From assembly GCF_028595265.1 (NCBI RefSeq), contig NZ_JAQQXP010000002.1, positions 561,063-625,062 on the forward strand: a stretch of DNA of 64,000 nt, in the 5' to 3' direction. Position 1 is the first letter of the stretch. Every line of letters starts with the position of its first letter. The notes beneath the pieces were generated by a model that saw nothing but the letters and a program-made list of their open reading frames with translations, searched no databases and was not told the origin of the DNA. The translations under genes were made by a program, and so were the position numbers. This DNA comes from Alteromonas gilva (GTDB lineage Bacteria > Pseudomonadota > Gammaproteobacteria > Enterobacterales > Alteromonadaceae). Of this stretch, positions 16,901 to 24,565 are shown one piece after another.

Positions 16901-17352
16901 AGACCACGGCCACTGTTTGCGGTAAAGGAGTCACGGCCGTTAAACTCACTACGTGTCTGGGTCATACCACGAATAATGGCGCCGCTGCCTTCCACACTGA
17001 AATGGTCAGGGTCATCAGGGCCGGCAAAACGTTCAATAGATACACCGGGTAAACGCTGAATGGCTTCTAACACGCTTCGATCGGGCAGTGAGCCAATGTC
17101 TTCAGCTGTAATGGAGTCGACAACGGTATCTGAGAAACGTTTGAGGTTCTGAGCGTTGAGCAGGTTACCACGTACGCCCCTTACCTCAATTTGCTCTACG
17201 ACTTCTTCGTCTTCGTCGGCTTCATTAGTGTCCTGTGCTGGGGTTTCTTGCGCCATGGCACCATGCATCGCTGACATAATAGTCAGTGCTATCAATGATT
17301 TGTTAAATGTGTGCGAAAATCGGTTTTTGTTGTGTGCCCGAATCTTAGCCAT
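13996..17352 (-). CDS. TonB-dependent outer-membrane receptor of the xylan locus
   Basis: An 1118-residue outer-membrane protein. The signal peptide ends at AMA-QE (about residue 34). An acidic linker and a TonB box (VEQIEVRG) follow, then a plug domain (about 60-200; SLPDRSVLEAIQRLPGVSIE) and a long 22-strand barrel ending in the terminal aromatic of VVRGNF. Receptors of this length with the plug sequence VDSITAEDIG are typical carbohydrate importers of Alteromonadales, Xanthomonadales and Caulobacterales. By context it should bring xylo-oligosaccharides across the outer membrane with TonB-ExbBD energy. A GGAGAAGTAAAA ribosome site precedes the ATG. No SusD-like partner exists, as expected in proteobacteria. 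Confidence 0.92.
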   Translation of the reverse strand: MAKIRAHNKNRFSHTFNKSLIALTIMSAMHGAMAQETPAQDTNEADEDEEVVEQIEVRGVRGNLLNAQNLKRFSDTVVDSITAEDIGSLPDRSVLEAIQRLPGVSIERFAGPDDPDHFSVEGSGAIIRGMTQTRSEFNGRDSFTANSGRGLSFQDVSPELMGGVDIYKNQTADMIEGGIGGTISLRTRKPFDSEERVLAFSADYSYGDLAEKGSPTLSGLFSDRWELDGNGEIGLLLNYANSQLYGRSHGIQSDAYVQFYARDLAGAERFVGEDGNGTVWMPNASNALNKFDDRSREGFASALQWENEDETILATMQYIRSDASLSWHEQAIKYQGGYYNLDGRRTRALEGTEFEFNDEGLFESGTMTQGVDGWRAADGNADRVVRSWEAGGRPQFGYPFQFDSRVKQTETLVEDLSFNLEWMATESLELSADVQYIWAETQDDDVTVHTGAFAGQQYDLAGETPTMTLIEPWFGYRDANPDVYAGGNYPGFTGDPAGDSNFFQDPTSYWLRSAMEHYERSEGDSIAARLDGTYHLESDGIFTSVQSGIRYAKREQTVRSTGWNWGSLAPEFTGAAPAGWLDTLPAEQQDNFELVDWSDFHGGGVVNIPGNQTYHATEAYVREIMGGAMPYMSAGGDWERYSQRTDENGNPIVDDKYGLFTPGEINVTTETNKAVYVRLNFEGTGDLRWSGNVGLRYVELDREALGSVNFPDLVPDFLPPEELQGQPLTDTIVRGWINDQVEAGNYADIAAALEDENNQWISDGLNYISSESRAFGNDAEEALAAETDFDMFLPSFNLKVEVMDDLIARFAFSKAVALPDMGDIRNRAELGNEQVQLVRPIANPDPNVEPEPGSNLIQTAFVPGWTGSGGNPYLKPMESTQYDIALEWYFADVGQLSMTYFHKDLKNYFIQGAAVQTFTNPTTGRTQNALISSTTNGGEGTMDGLEFMYQQFYDTLPYPFNGLGLQATYTYIDAKGVPNNEIDAEDESWIGDDFTDTGVRVNLENVPLQGQSKHTANLVAMYELEGWSARIAYNWRSRYLLTTRDVISKAPLFYDDIGQVDASIFYNATDNITVGLQGTNLTQAQSETIMVLNNEGQEAGRSWFKADRRIALVVRGNF

Positions 17353-17672
17353 TTTTACTTCTCCGCTGAGATAGAATGGAATTCTTGTAATCCACCTTAT
17401 TGACTCAAAAAACTACCACCAGAAGACAGTGCCGATGTAAGCCAATTATGGTGTGAGCATAGTGTGTTAGGTAAGTTGAAGTATCAATAGTATGTTAAAA
17501 TATCACAAAGTAAAAACCATATATCGCAACAATGAATTAACATTTGGCGTGAAGTGAAATGCAAATAACTGTTTTAAATGAAGTAAATTTTGGTAAAGCC
17601 GTTTATTTGTATGACAAATAAAAGCGGCGAGAAACAAAGTCTTTACAAATGCTTCTCGCCGGCGGGGTGGGA
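17353..17672. other. Intergenic region: receptor promoter and GH9 3' end
   Basis: AT-rich, without a coding frame I would accept. It must hold the receptor promoter on the minus strand; I cannot choose a -35/-10 pair confidently. A perfect inverted repeat (TTTATTTGT, ATG, ACAAATAAA; 17602-17622) lies next to the GH9 terminator-like hairpin and could be an operator. Confidence 0.5.
17620..17660 (-). terminator. Terminator-like hairpin after GH9
   Basis: The 8-bp perfect stem GGCGAGAA/TTCTCGCC has a 19-nt loop. On the minus strand it is followed by GCTTTTATTTG, a weak T-rich tail. Confidence 0.5.
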
Positions 17673-19403
17673 TTATTCGCTGTAGTTGAGCAATGCGGCA
17701 ACGGAATACACCAGGGGGGCATTCCAGTTTATGGTTACTTCGTTAGTCGAATAACTGCACCAATCATCTAAATACGATGTGGCAGGTAGCGAAGACGAGT
17801 AGTTGCAATTATCCTGATGCCCGTTTTGGGGGCCGCCGGCCAGAAAGCCGGGTACTGGTTCGGCGATATCATCGGCATGCGACTGACGATGATGAATGAA
17901 CATCGGTGTCTGTTCACCATGGCCGGTAACGAAACTGTAGCCGGTAGGATTTTTACCCAACACATAGTCAACAAGCCCGGTCATCGCTTCAAGGTAGCTG
18001 CTGTCGTTACTGAGTTCATAGGCTTTAGCCAGCATCATTGCATGGTTCATTGCCACACCGTTACTGCCCCACACAAAGTCATTGCCGTTCATGGCAACTT
18101 TTAGCGGTGAGACCTGTGCTCGTTCAGCGAGTTGGGTGGCATAGTCCAAAAAACGCGCCTTAAGTTCGTTGTAACGCGGTTGGCCCAGGGTCGACTGACC
18201 CTCTGATGACAGTAGCGATAGATAGGCGAGGCCCATCGTATTTGACCAGCCCGGCGTTGATGGATAGCCGAGATAATTGTCCATTGCTGTCAGGTAAGCC
18301 TGATTACCCGTTGTCAGATACAGTTCAGTCGCGGCCCAGGCAAATTCGTCGTTGAATTCGTTGTCGCCGTATTCCCCGGTTACCACATTCTCCGGGTTGG
18401 CAAAAGGTAAGTCAGGGTGACTTGTTGCCCACTGCCATGCTTCTTCTGCTGCCGAAAGATAGGTATTTGTCATGTCCGGGTAAACGCGGGCGGCGGTAGC
18501 CATGACACCGGCAAAATTGAGCGTCGCTGCAGTACCTTTGTCTACAACATAGCGCTGTGCAGTGGCTTGTGCCGGCATGACATCAGGGGCAAAATTAAGT
18601 GTGGTAAGTTTGTGAAACACGCCTCCGTCTGCGTCCTGCATGGTAAGCATCCAGGCCAAATTCCAACTGACCTCATCGAGCAAATCGGGCTGAGCATTGG
18701 TTGATTCAGGAATATTCCAGGTACGTCCGTCATAAAAGTCAGCGAAGTCCAGATAGGCTCGCATTAACGTGTACGTGGAAATGCCGGAATTAACGATGTA
18801 TTTATTATAATCACCAGCGTCATACCAGCCCCTGGGGCTGGACAGGGGTTGGTCGGGGTTATTCAAATTGATGATATGGGTATCAGGGTGGCCTGCTGCG
18901 CGCTGCCATTTACCGGCAAAAGCTGGATCCAAAGCGGCGCTGGCGCGATTAAAGTAATAGGCTTTTATGCTGGCATCATGCAATGCTTCGGCGCGCTCTG
19001 CCGACACTTTAAAAGCGGTATAGTCATCAGAATCTGCCACATTTAAGCGATACTGACCTTCTGCAGTGATACCGCTTACGTCAGCAACGGATAAGGTTTC
19101 ATCGGCCAAAGACCAGTATGCCGGTTGCGATGTGACGCCGGATAAAACAGTTTCTCCATTGTTCATATTGCTCACCGTAAACGCCAGTGGTGAATCGGTA
19201 CGCACGATGATTAACTTTTTCTGTGCAGGCACATAGCCCACCTGATTTTTATAAAATGCAATGGTTTTGGTTTCCACCGGTGATTCGGTAACCGGTGGTA
19301 TAGCCGGCGCAGCGTCGCCACCACCGCCACATGCCACGAGGCCCAGAGCCAGGGGTATAGCAACCAAGAGTTTGCGATATGATGTACTGATATTGTTGGA
19401 CAT
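17673..19403 (-). CDS. GH9 glycoside hydrolase with N-terminal Ig-like domain, lipoprotein
   Basis: A 576-residue lipoprotein (lipobox LVACGGG). An Ig-like CelD_N domain (about residues 45-135; NQVGYVPAQKKLIIV) precedes the (alpha/alpha)6 GH9 domain. The catalytic base region is WYDAGDYNKYIVNSG, and the acid glutamate lies in the C-terminal TNEVTINWN segment; HHRQSHAD is the conserved histidine loop. GH9 enzymes usually cut beta-1,4-glucans (endoglucanases, cellodextrinases). In a xylan locus it may attack cello- or mixed-linkage oligosaccharides released with xylan, or have shifted specificity; sequence alone does not settle this. It follows the acetyl esterase gene by 23 nt and is probably co-transcribed. 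Confidence 0.88.
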   Translation of the reverse strand: MSNNISTSYRKLLVAIPLALGLVACGGGGDAAPAIPPVTESPVETKTIAFYKNQVGYVPAQKKLIIVRTDSPLAFTVSNMNNGETVLSGVTSQPAYWSLADETLSVADVSGITAEGQYRLNVADSDDYTAFKVSAERAEALHDASIKAYYFNRASAALDPAFAGKWQRAAGHPDTHIINLNNPDQPLSSPRGWYDAGDYNKYIVNSGISTYTLMRAYLDFADFYDGRTWNIPESTNAQPDLLDEVSWNLAWMLTMQDADGGVFHKLTTLNFAPDVMPAQATAQRYVVDKGTAATLNFAGVMATAARVYPDMTNTYLSAAEEAWQWATSHPDLPFANPENVVTGEYGDNEFNDEFAWAATELYLTTGNQAYLTAMDNYLGYPSTPGWSNTMGLAYLSLLSSEGQSTLGQPRYNELKARFLDYATQLAERAQVSPLKVAMNGNDFVWGSNGVAMNHAMMLAKAYELSNDSSYLEAMTGLVDYVLGKNPTGYSFVTGHGEQTPMFIHHRQSHADDIAEPVPGFLAGGPQNGHQDNCNYSSSLPATSYLDDWCSYSTNEVTINWNAPLVYSVAALLNYSE

Positions 19404-19426
19404 AGTAATTCAGCCTGTTGTCACGG

Positions 19427-21349
19427 TTAATTAGATGCTTCTGCATTCTCAATACTGAGCGTGAAAGGTGCCGCTGGCAGTGCTGCCCGGTTATATAGCC
19501 CTGGCTCCGGATTGTCTGCCCAGCCATAACGTACGGTAACCGGCTCTGTCACCTTGTCGCTGTATAGCGTTACTGACTCCTTATTCATAACCGTTCTTGC
19601 CCAATAATACTGCCCGTCGGCGCCGGCGAGGGCGAAGCTGCGTCGCAAAGACGAGGCGGCGGTAAGCCCGCCGACAGTATTGTCAAAATACACCGTGGTT
19701 TTACCCTCATTAAATTGTGCTTTGGTGGCAATCGGGCCTTGATAAGCAACATCCTGTCCATAAGCAATATTGCGCGCAGCAAGGGCTAAGCGTTTTGCCA
19801 CTGCGGCTTTGTTGACCGGATGAATATCGTTCCATTCACCCAGGTCAATGGTCACAATCGATGCCGTATTGGGCAGCTCACTGACTTGTTGTTGCTGGTC
19901 CCGAAGTACCGCCCAGTTGCTGTCGACAGGATGGCGCTGTTGGGCCATGAAATTGGTTAACTGGATCACAAAAAAAGGCATATCCGGCTGTTGCCAGCGC
20001 GTGCGCCAGTGTTTAATCATGGCAGATAATTTGGCCGCATAGTCGTTAGGAGAACTACTGTTTGACTCACCCTGGTACCATACCGCTCCGGTTACAGGAA
20101 AATCAGTTGCCGGAGCAATCATGGCATTGAACAAGCCCATCGGCTTCCAGCGGATAAATGTAGAGCCTGCCACCGGCGACACTTCTGTGGCAACTTTGTA
20201 GCGCCATTCGCCAATCAGGCTATGGCGGGCATTGTCAGTTCCTAAGAAGTAAGTTTTATCTTTAACGAAACCAGTTTGCATTTTATTGGCGGTGATGCGA
20301 ACCGCTATGACATTCTCACCCGCCTTGAGTAATTCGGGCGCGACCTGATATCGTCGTGGCGGATACTGATAGCCGGTGCTGCCGACCTTTTGCCCGTTAA
20401 TGTAGGCCTCATCGGCGTCAACAATGCGCCCCAGACGTAAAATGAGCGGCTCATCGGGCACTTGGTCAAGATGGATTGTTTTGCGGAGCCACCACACGCC
20501 GGTGAATCCGTCAGCTTTGGCGGGCAAATTACCCGGCATCATTATGGTTTGCCAGTCGCTATCGTTAAAGTCGGATGCATACCACTTTTCGGCCAGACCC
20601 TGGTCTTTCTGATGCAGTTCGCTGTACCATTTGTCGGCGCGCTCCTGGTCTGTTTTACGTGTGCTGGCATCCACAGCTGGATCAGCGAAATATACCCCTT
20701 CAGCAATTTTATCCGGGTACGGAGCCAGAATATCTTTGTGCATCCAGGCTTCTATTGGCGAGCCACCTAACGACGCGTTCACGATGCCAATGGGAACGTT
20801 TTGGTCAAGGTAAAGTTGGCGGGCAAAGTAGTAGGCTACGGCGGAGAGTTGCCGAATATTTTGCTGGGTGGCGCTGCGCCAGTGACCATTTTCGTAATCT
20901 GTGTTCTCACCATCGAAACGGTACGTATCCGGCACCGTAAACTCGCGGATCAAAGGATAATTCGCCTCGGCAACATCGAGGGGGTAAGCTTCCTCAACAC
21001 GAGCCATCGTCAGCTCCATGTTTGATTGTCCGGAAGTAAACCAGACATCACCAAAATAGAGGTTGGTAACAGTAAGGGGATTATCTGCTTTTATGGTGAG
21101 TTGATGCGGTCCGCCAGCTTGCTGTGCGGGCAATTCATACTTCCACTCGCCGTTTGTAGCTGAAGTTTCACCGAGTAACTGCTCGTTTAGGTAAACCTGA
21201 ATAGGCGTGGTGGTATCTGAGGTGCCTGTTAAGGGGATAGGTTTATCGCGTTGTAATATCGCGTTATCAGCGATCAATCGGTGTAGGGTTGTTGTTGCCC
21301 CGACAGAGATCGAGAACAGGCAGGTACAAAGCAAAATTAACCGAATCAA
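19427..21349 (-). CDS. SGNH sialate-O-acetylesterase-type acetyl(xylan) esterase, CE20-like
   Basis: A 640-residue exported esterase. The signal peptide (MIRLILLCTCLFSISVGA) is followed by an Ig-like start, then the SGNH hydrolase blocks: GQSNM (catalytic Ser), ASLGGSPIEAW (Gly), WYQGESN (Asn) and DIHPVNK (Asp/His). A GH2-like sugar-binding jelly roll is inserted at about 250-370 (FTGVWWLRKTIHL, RLGRIVDADEAYINGQ). This is the layout of CE20 acetyl-xylan esterases. The start is a TTG at 21349 with a perfect AAGGAG 6 nt upstream; the open frame continues to 21394 but without a ribosome site. It removes O-acetyl groups from xylan or its oligosaccharides, probably in the periplasm. Confidence 0.86.
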   Translation of the reverse strand: MIRLILLCTCLFSISVGATTTLHRLIADNAILQRDKPIPLTGTSDTTTPIQVYLNEQLLGETSATNGEWKYELPAQQAGGPHQLTIKADNPLTVTNLYFGDVWFTSGQSNMELTMARVEEAYPLDVAEANYPLIREFTVPDTYRFDGENTDYENGHWRSATQQNIRQLSAVAYYFARQLYLDQNVPIGIVNASLGGSPIEAWMHKDILAPYPDKIAEGVYFADPAVDASTRKTDQERADKWYSELHQKDQGLAEKWYASDFNDSDWQTIMMPGNLPAKADGFTGVWWLRKTIHLDQVPDEPLILRLGRIVDADEAYINGQKVGSTGYQYPPRRYQVAPELLKAGENVIAVRITANKMQTGFVKDKTYFLGTDNARHSLIGEWRYKVATEVSPVAGSTFIRWKPMGLFNAMIAPATDFPVTGAVWYQGESNSSSPNDYAAKLSAMIKHWRTRWQQPDMPFFVIQLTNFMAQQRHPVDSNWAVLRDQQQQVSELPNTASIVTIDLGEWNDIHPVNKAAVAKRLALAARNIAYGQDVAYQGPIATKAQFNEGKTTVYFDNTVGGLTAASSLRRSFALAGADGQYYWARTVMNKESVTLYSDKVTEPVTVRYGWADNPEPGLYNRAALPAAPFTLSIENAEASN

Positions 21350-21370
21350 CTTTTTCTCCTTCAGAAACAA

Positions 21371-21399
21371 AAAAAGTGCAGAGAATGTCTGCACTTTTT
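21371..21399. terminator. Hairpin between xylA and the acetyl esterase
   Basis: The perfect 12-bp arms AAAAAGTGCAGA and TCTGCACTTTTT surround a 5-nt loop, and T-runs occur on both strands. On the minus strand it lies between the xylA stop and the esterase start, so it should end xylBA transcripts or reduce read-through. Confidence 0.85.
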
Positions 21400-21429
21400 A
21401 GCAATCAAAATCAATTAACGCAGCGTCAA

Positions 21430-22749
21430 TTAACGAAAAATGACTTGGTTTACTTGGTTTTCTAACAACTCCTGGCTGCCGGAAGCTTGCTTCGGATCAA
21501 GCTGTTTCTCGGTAGCAAAGCTTGCCAGCGACTCCAGCGAGTAACCACCGCTCAGAATCTTTTCGCCAAGTTCCTTGTTCCAACCTGCATAGCGCTTGGC
21601 TTTAGCGTCAGCAATGAAGTCGTTTTCGATCATCGCTGCGGCTTTTTTCAGGCCTAATGCACAGGTGTCCATACCGCCAATGTGGCCATGGAATAAATCT
21701 GCTGCATCAATACTCTGACGACGTAACTTGGTGTCAAAATTAAAGCCACCGGAGGTATAACCGCCGTTTTTCAAAATTTCATAACAAATTAATGTCATTT
21801 CTTCTACGCTGTTAGGGAACTGATCTGTATCCCAGCCTAACTGCGCGTCACCGCGGTTAGCGTCAATTGAACCAAACACGTCCAACGCAAACGCCGTGGC
21901 AATTTCGTGATGGAACGAATGACCTGAAAGTGTGGCGTGGTTTGCTTCGATGTTTACTGCAAACTCCTTTTCCAGACCGTATTCTTTTAGAAACCCGTAA
22001 ACAGTCGCAGTATCATAATCATACTGATGTTTGGTTGGCTCTTGTGGCTTTGGCTCAATTAACAGCAGCCCATCAAAGCCAATTTTGTACTTGTGCTCAA
22101 CAACCATGTTCATGAAGCGGCCTAACTGAGCGCGCTCACGCTTAAGGTCGGTGTTCAGCAAGGTTTCATACCCTTCGCGCCCGCCCCATAGTACATAGTT
22201 TGCGCCACCAAGCTTTTTGGTTGCATTCATCGCATGAAAAACCTGCGTCGCAGCGCGGGCAAAAATCTCTGGATCCGGGTTCGTAGAAGCGCCAGACATA
22301 TAGCGCGGGTGGCTAAACACGTTAGCCGTGCCCCATAGCAATTTCATGCCGGTTTCTTCTTGTTTTGCACCAAGAATGTCGGTCATTTCGCCAAAGTTAC
22401 GAATGTAATCATTAATGGTGTCGCCTTCAGGCGCTACATCAATATCATGAAAGCAGTAAAAAGGGGCGCCCAGTTTGCGGAAAAATTCAAAGGCAACATC
22501 TGCTTTTTGCTTGGCGCGCTCCATCGCATCGCCTGGCTTCAGCCAGGGGCGGTCGAAAGTGCTGCCGCCAAATACGTCCGCACCATCCCAGCAGAAGTTA
22601 TGCCAGTAACATGAAGCAAAGCGCAGGTGCTCTTCCATGGTTTTTCCTAACACCACTTCTTTGGGGTTATAGTGTTTAAATGCTAGTGGGTTCGTCGACT
22701 CAGCGCCTTCATATTGAATTGGGCTGATGTCCTGAAAATAGTCCGCCAT
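21430..22749 (-). CDS. xylA: Xylose isomerase
   Basis: A 439-residue class II xylose isomerase, the family's normal length. It opens with the diagnostic YFQDISPIQYEG. The catalytic His region is FYCFHDIDVAPEG, and the metal-ligand segments LLIEPKPQEPTKHQYD, NIEANHATLSGH and GSIDANRGD are all intact. It converts D-xylose to D-xylulose in the cytoplasm. AGGAGTT lies 5 nt before the ATG. A short hairpin (GGGCC/GGCCC, 22765-22778) sits just upstream of this ribosome site. It is preceded by xylB with a 126-nt gap containing direct repeats likely to bind XylR. Confidence 0.97.
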   Translation of the reverse strand: MADYFQDISPIQYEGAESTNPLAFKHYNPKEVVLGKTMEEHLRFASCYWHNFCWDGADVFGGSTFDRPWLKPGDAMERAKQKADVAFEFFRKLGAPFYCFHDIDVAPEGDTINDYIRNFGEMTDILGAKQEETGMKLLWGTANVFSHPRYMSGASTNPDPEIFARAATQVFHAMNATKKLGGANYVLWGGREGYETLLNTDLKRERAQLGRFMNMVVEHKYKIGFDGLLLIEPKPQEPTKHQYDYDTATVYGFLKEYGLEKEFAVNIEANHATLSGHSFHHEIATAFALDVFGSIDANRGDAQLGWDTDQFPNSVEEMTLICYEILKNGGYTSGGFNFDTKLRRQSIDAADLFHGHIGGMDTCALGLKKAAAMIENDFIADAKAKRYAGWNKELGEKILSGGYSLESLASFATEKQLDPKQASGSQELLENQVNQVIFR

Positions 22750-22845
22750 TGTTAACTCCTGATTGGGCCGAGTGGCCCGTTATTTAATGTTGCTAATACT
22801 GTGCAATCGTGGCTACTTCGACAATTATGTAAATTTCATCGAGTC

Positions 22846-22880
22846 TTGTGTTTTTTGTTAAATTTGTATTTTTTGTTAAA
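22846..22880. promoter_or_regulatory. Tandem repeats upstream of xylA, candidate XylR operator
   Basis: Two copies of TTGTRTTTTTTGTTAAA (22846-22862 and 22864-22880) are spaced 18 nt apart and overlap the xylB stop. Related sequences occur upstream of xylB/xylR and of the GH43-GH115 operon. Direct repeats are the usual site form for dimeric AraC-type regulators. The assignment to XylR is inferred. Confidence 0.5.
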
Positions 22881-24333
22881 AATGTGAATGAAGTGAGAAA
22901 TACAACTCGCGAAACTGCTGACGTCGTTGCGCATAATAGTCCTTAAGCGCACTATTTGGGGCATAGCTGGCCACCAGTTCCGGTACCGGGCATATGTCAC
23001 TGACAGGGGTGTTCGGCGATACGCCCATTTGCGCCAGGCGCGCTGCGCCAAGGGCTGGTCCTACATCGCCACTTTTGCGGAAGTTCATATCAATACCGCT
23101 GACATCGGCAAGTAACTGACGCCAGTAAGTGCTTTTAACACCGCCACCGATAAGGCTGATGCCGTCTACCTTAATGCCGCATCCATGCACGGCGTCTATG
23201 CCGTCTGCCAGTGCCATGGAGACACCCTGAACAACCGCTTGCGCCATGTGGGCTCGGGTCGTGGCGGCAGTGAGGCCGAAAAATCCAGCTTTAGCATTGG
23301 GGTTGTTATGAGGCGTGCGTTCACCGGTTAAATAAGGTAAAAAATAGGGCGTGTTAGGATCATCCGGTTGGGTATTGGTCACCACGTCATCAAATAACGC
23401 GCCCACATCGGCGTAGCCGGAGTTTTTAGCGAACCAATCCAGGCAACTGGCTGCACTTAACATTACCGACATGAGATGCCAGCGATCGGGCACGGCATGA
23501 CAAAAACTGTGTACAGCAGATTCAGGATCGCTACGGTAATCTTTCGTTACCGCAAAATAGACCCCCGATGTGCCCAGCGATAACATCGCCTGACCCGCGT
23601 CAACAATACCACAGCCTACGGCCCCCGCCGCGTTATCACCTGCGCCGGCCACAACGGGCACTGCTTTCATGCCCCATCTGGCTGCTGCCTCGGTGGTCAG
23701 GTGGCCGGTAATCTCATTACCTTCGTACAGTTTCGGCATATGTGCTTCACTTAAACCACACGCCAGCAGCATGGATTTACTCCAGCATCGCTCACCGGTG
23801 TTGAGCCAACTGGTGCCCGCTGAGTCAGACATATCCGACGCAAATTCGCCGGTTAATTTATATCGCAGAAAGTCTTTTGGCAGTAATACTTTGTCAATTT
23901 GCTTAAAGATATGCGGCTCATGCTCTTTTACCCACAGCAGTTTTGGCGCAGTAAAACCGGGCATTACCAGGTTGCCCGTGATGGCCCGCGAACTCGCAAC
24001 CGTGGCTTCCAACGATTTACACTGAGCTTCGCTACGGCCGTCATTCCATAGTATGGCCGGACGTAGTACCTGCCCTGTCTTATCTAACAACGTAGCTCCG
24101 TGCATTTGGCCTGCCAGACCAATCGCTTTGACCGGAGCTAAGTCGTTACGTTTTTTCAGTGAATCCAAAGTGTCGCAAGTTGCTGCCCACCAATCATTTG
24201 GATCTTGTTCAGACCAAAGCGCTTGTGGCATCGAAACTGATAACGAAGATGAGGCGGAGTCAACCACATTGCCGCTTTCATCGGTCAATATGGTTTTGAC
24301 ACCTGAGGTGCCAAGATCAATACCAATATACAT
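22876..24333 (-). CDS. xylB: Xylulokinase
   Basis: A FGGY-family sugar kinase of about 485 residues. It starts MYIGIDLGTSGVKTILTD (phosphate-1 motif), contains the GQMHGATLLD substrate segment, TGERTPHNNPNAKAGFFG (FGGY signature region) and SLIGGGVKSTYWRQLLADV (adenosine motif). It phosphorylates D-xylulose to xylulose-5-phosphate for the pentose phosphate pathway. The ATG at 24333 is preferred to the in-frame ATG four codons upstream because GAGAG is correctly spaced and the conserved MYIGIDLG then starts the protein. It forms the xylB-xylA unit, divergent from xylR. Confidence 0.95.
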   Translation of the reverse strand: MYIGIDLGTSGVKTILTDESGNVVDSASSSLSVSMPQALWSEQDPNDWWAATCDTLDSLKKRNDLAPVKAIGLAGQMHGATLLDKTGQVLRPAILWNDGRSEAQCKSLEATVASSRAITGNLVMPGFTAPKLLWVKEHEPHIFKQIDKVLLPKDFLRYKLTGEFASDMSDSAGTSWLNTGERCWSKSMLLACGLSEAHMPKLYEGNEITGHLTTEAAARWGMKAVPVVAGAGDNAAGAVGCGIVDAGQAMLSLGTSGVYFAVTKDYRSDPESAVHSFCHAVPDRWHLMSVMLSAASCLDWFAKNSGYADVGALFDDVVTNTQPDDPNTPYFLPYLTGERTPHNNPNAKAGFFGLTAATTRAHMAQAVVQGVSMALADGIDAVHGCGIKVDGISLIGGGVKSTYWRQLLADVSGIDMNFRKSGDVGPALGAARLAQMGVSPNTPVSDICPVPELVASYAPNSALKDYYAQRRQQFRELYFSLHSHF

Positions 24334-24369
24334 ATATACTCTCATGAGAAATTTTATGGGCTTATGCTG

Positions 24370-24393
24370 ATTGCGAAATCATGAAATCGCAAT
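24370..24393. promoter_or_regulatory. Dyad in the xylB/xylR divergent promoter region
   Basis: The arms ATTGCGA and TCGCAAT are perfectly inverted around AA-TCATGA-AA, whose core is itself palindromic. It begins 37 nt before the xylB start. It looks like an operator, but the regulator is unknown. Confidence 0.4.
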
Positions 24394-24401
24394 TATGAAA
24401 A

Positions 24402-24420
24402 TTTGTTATTTTTTTGTTAA
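24402..24420. promoter_or_regulatory. Third XylR-like motif copy, xylB/xylR intergenic region
   Basis: TTTGTTATTTTTTTGTTAA resembles the xylA repeats with two extra bases. It lies in the 232-nt region shared by xylB and xylR. Confidence 0.4.
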
Positions 24421-24565
24421 TTCAAGTACGATGTATTAGTATGGCTCCAAAGAATAAAAATCGTAAAAAAAAGTTACTTAATTTTAAAGTGTGTGGTCAC
24501 CAGATGTACTGATTTGCGCTAAGCATACATCGCAACGGGCACAAAAGGGTTACGCGGAGCAGTTC

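Noticed and set aside
20575..20940. 121-residue frame opposite the acetyl esterase
   Set aside because: Antisense shadow inside a well-supported SGNH esterase; arginine/serine-rich without domain features.
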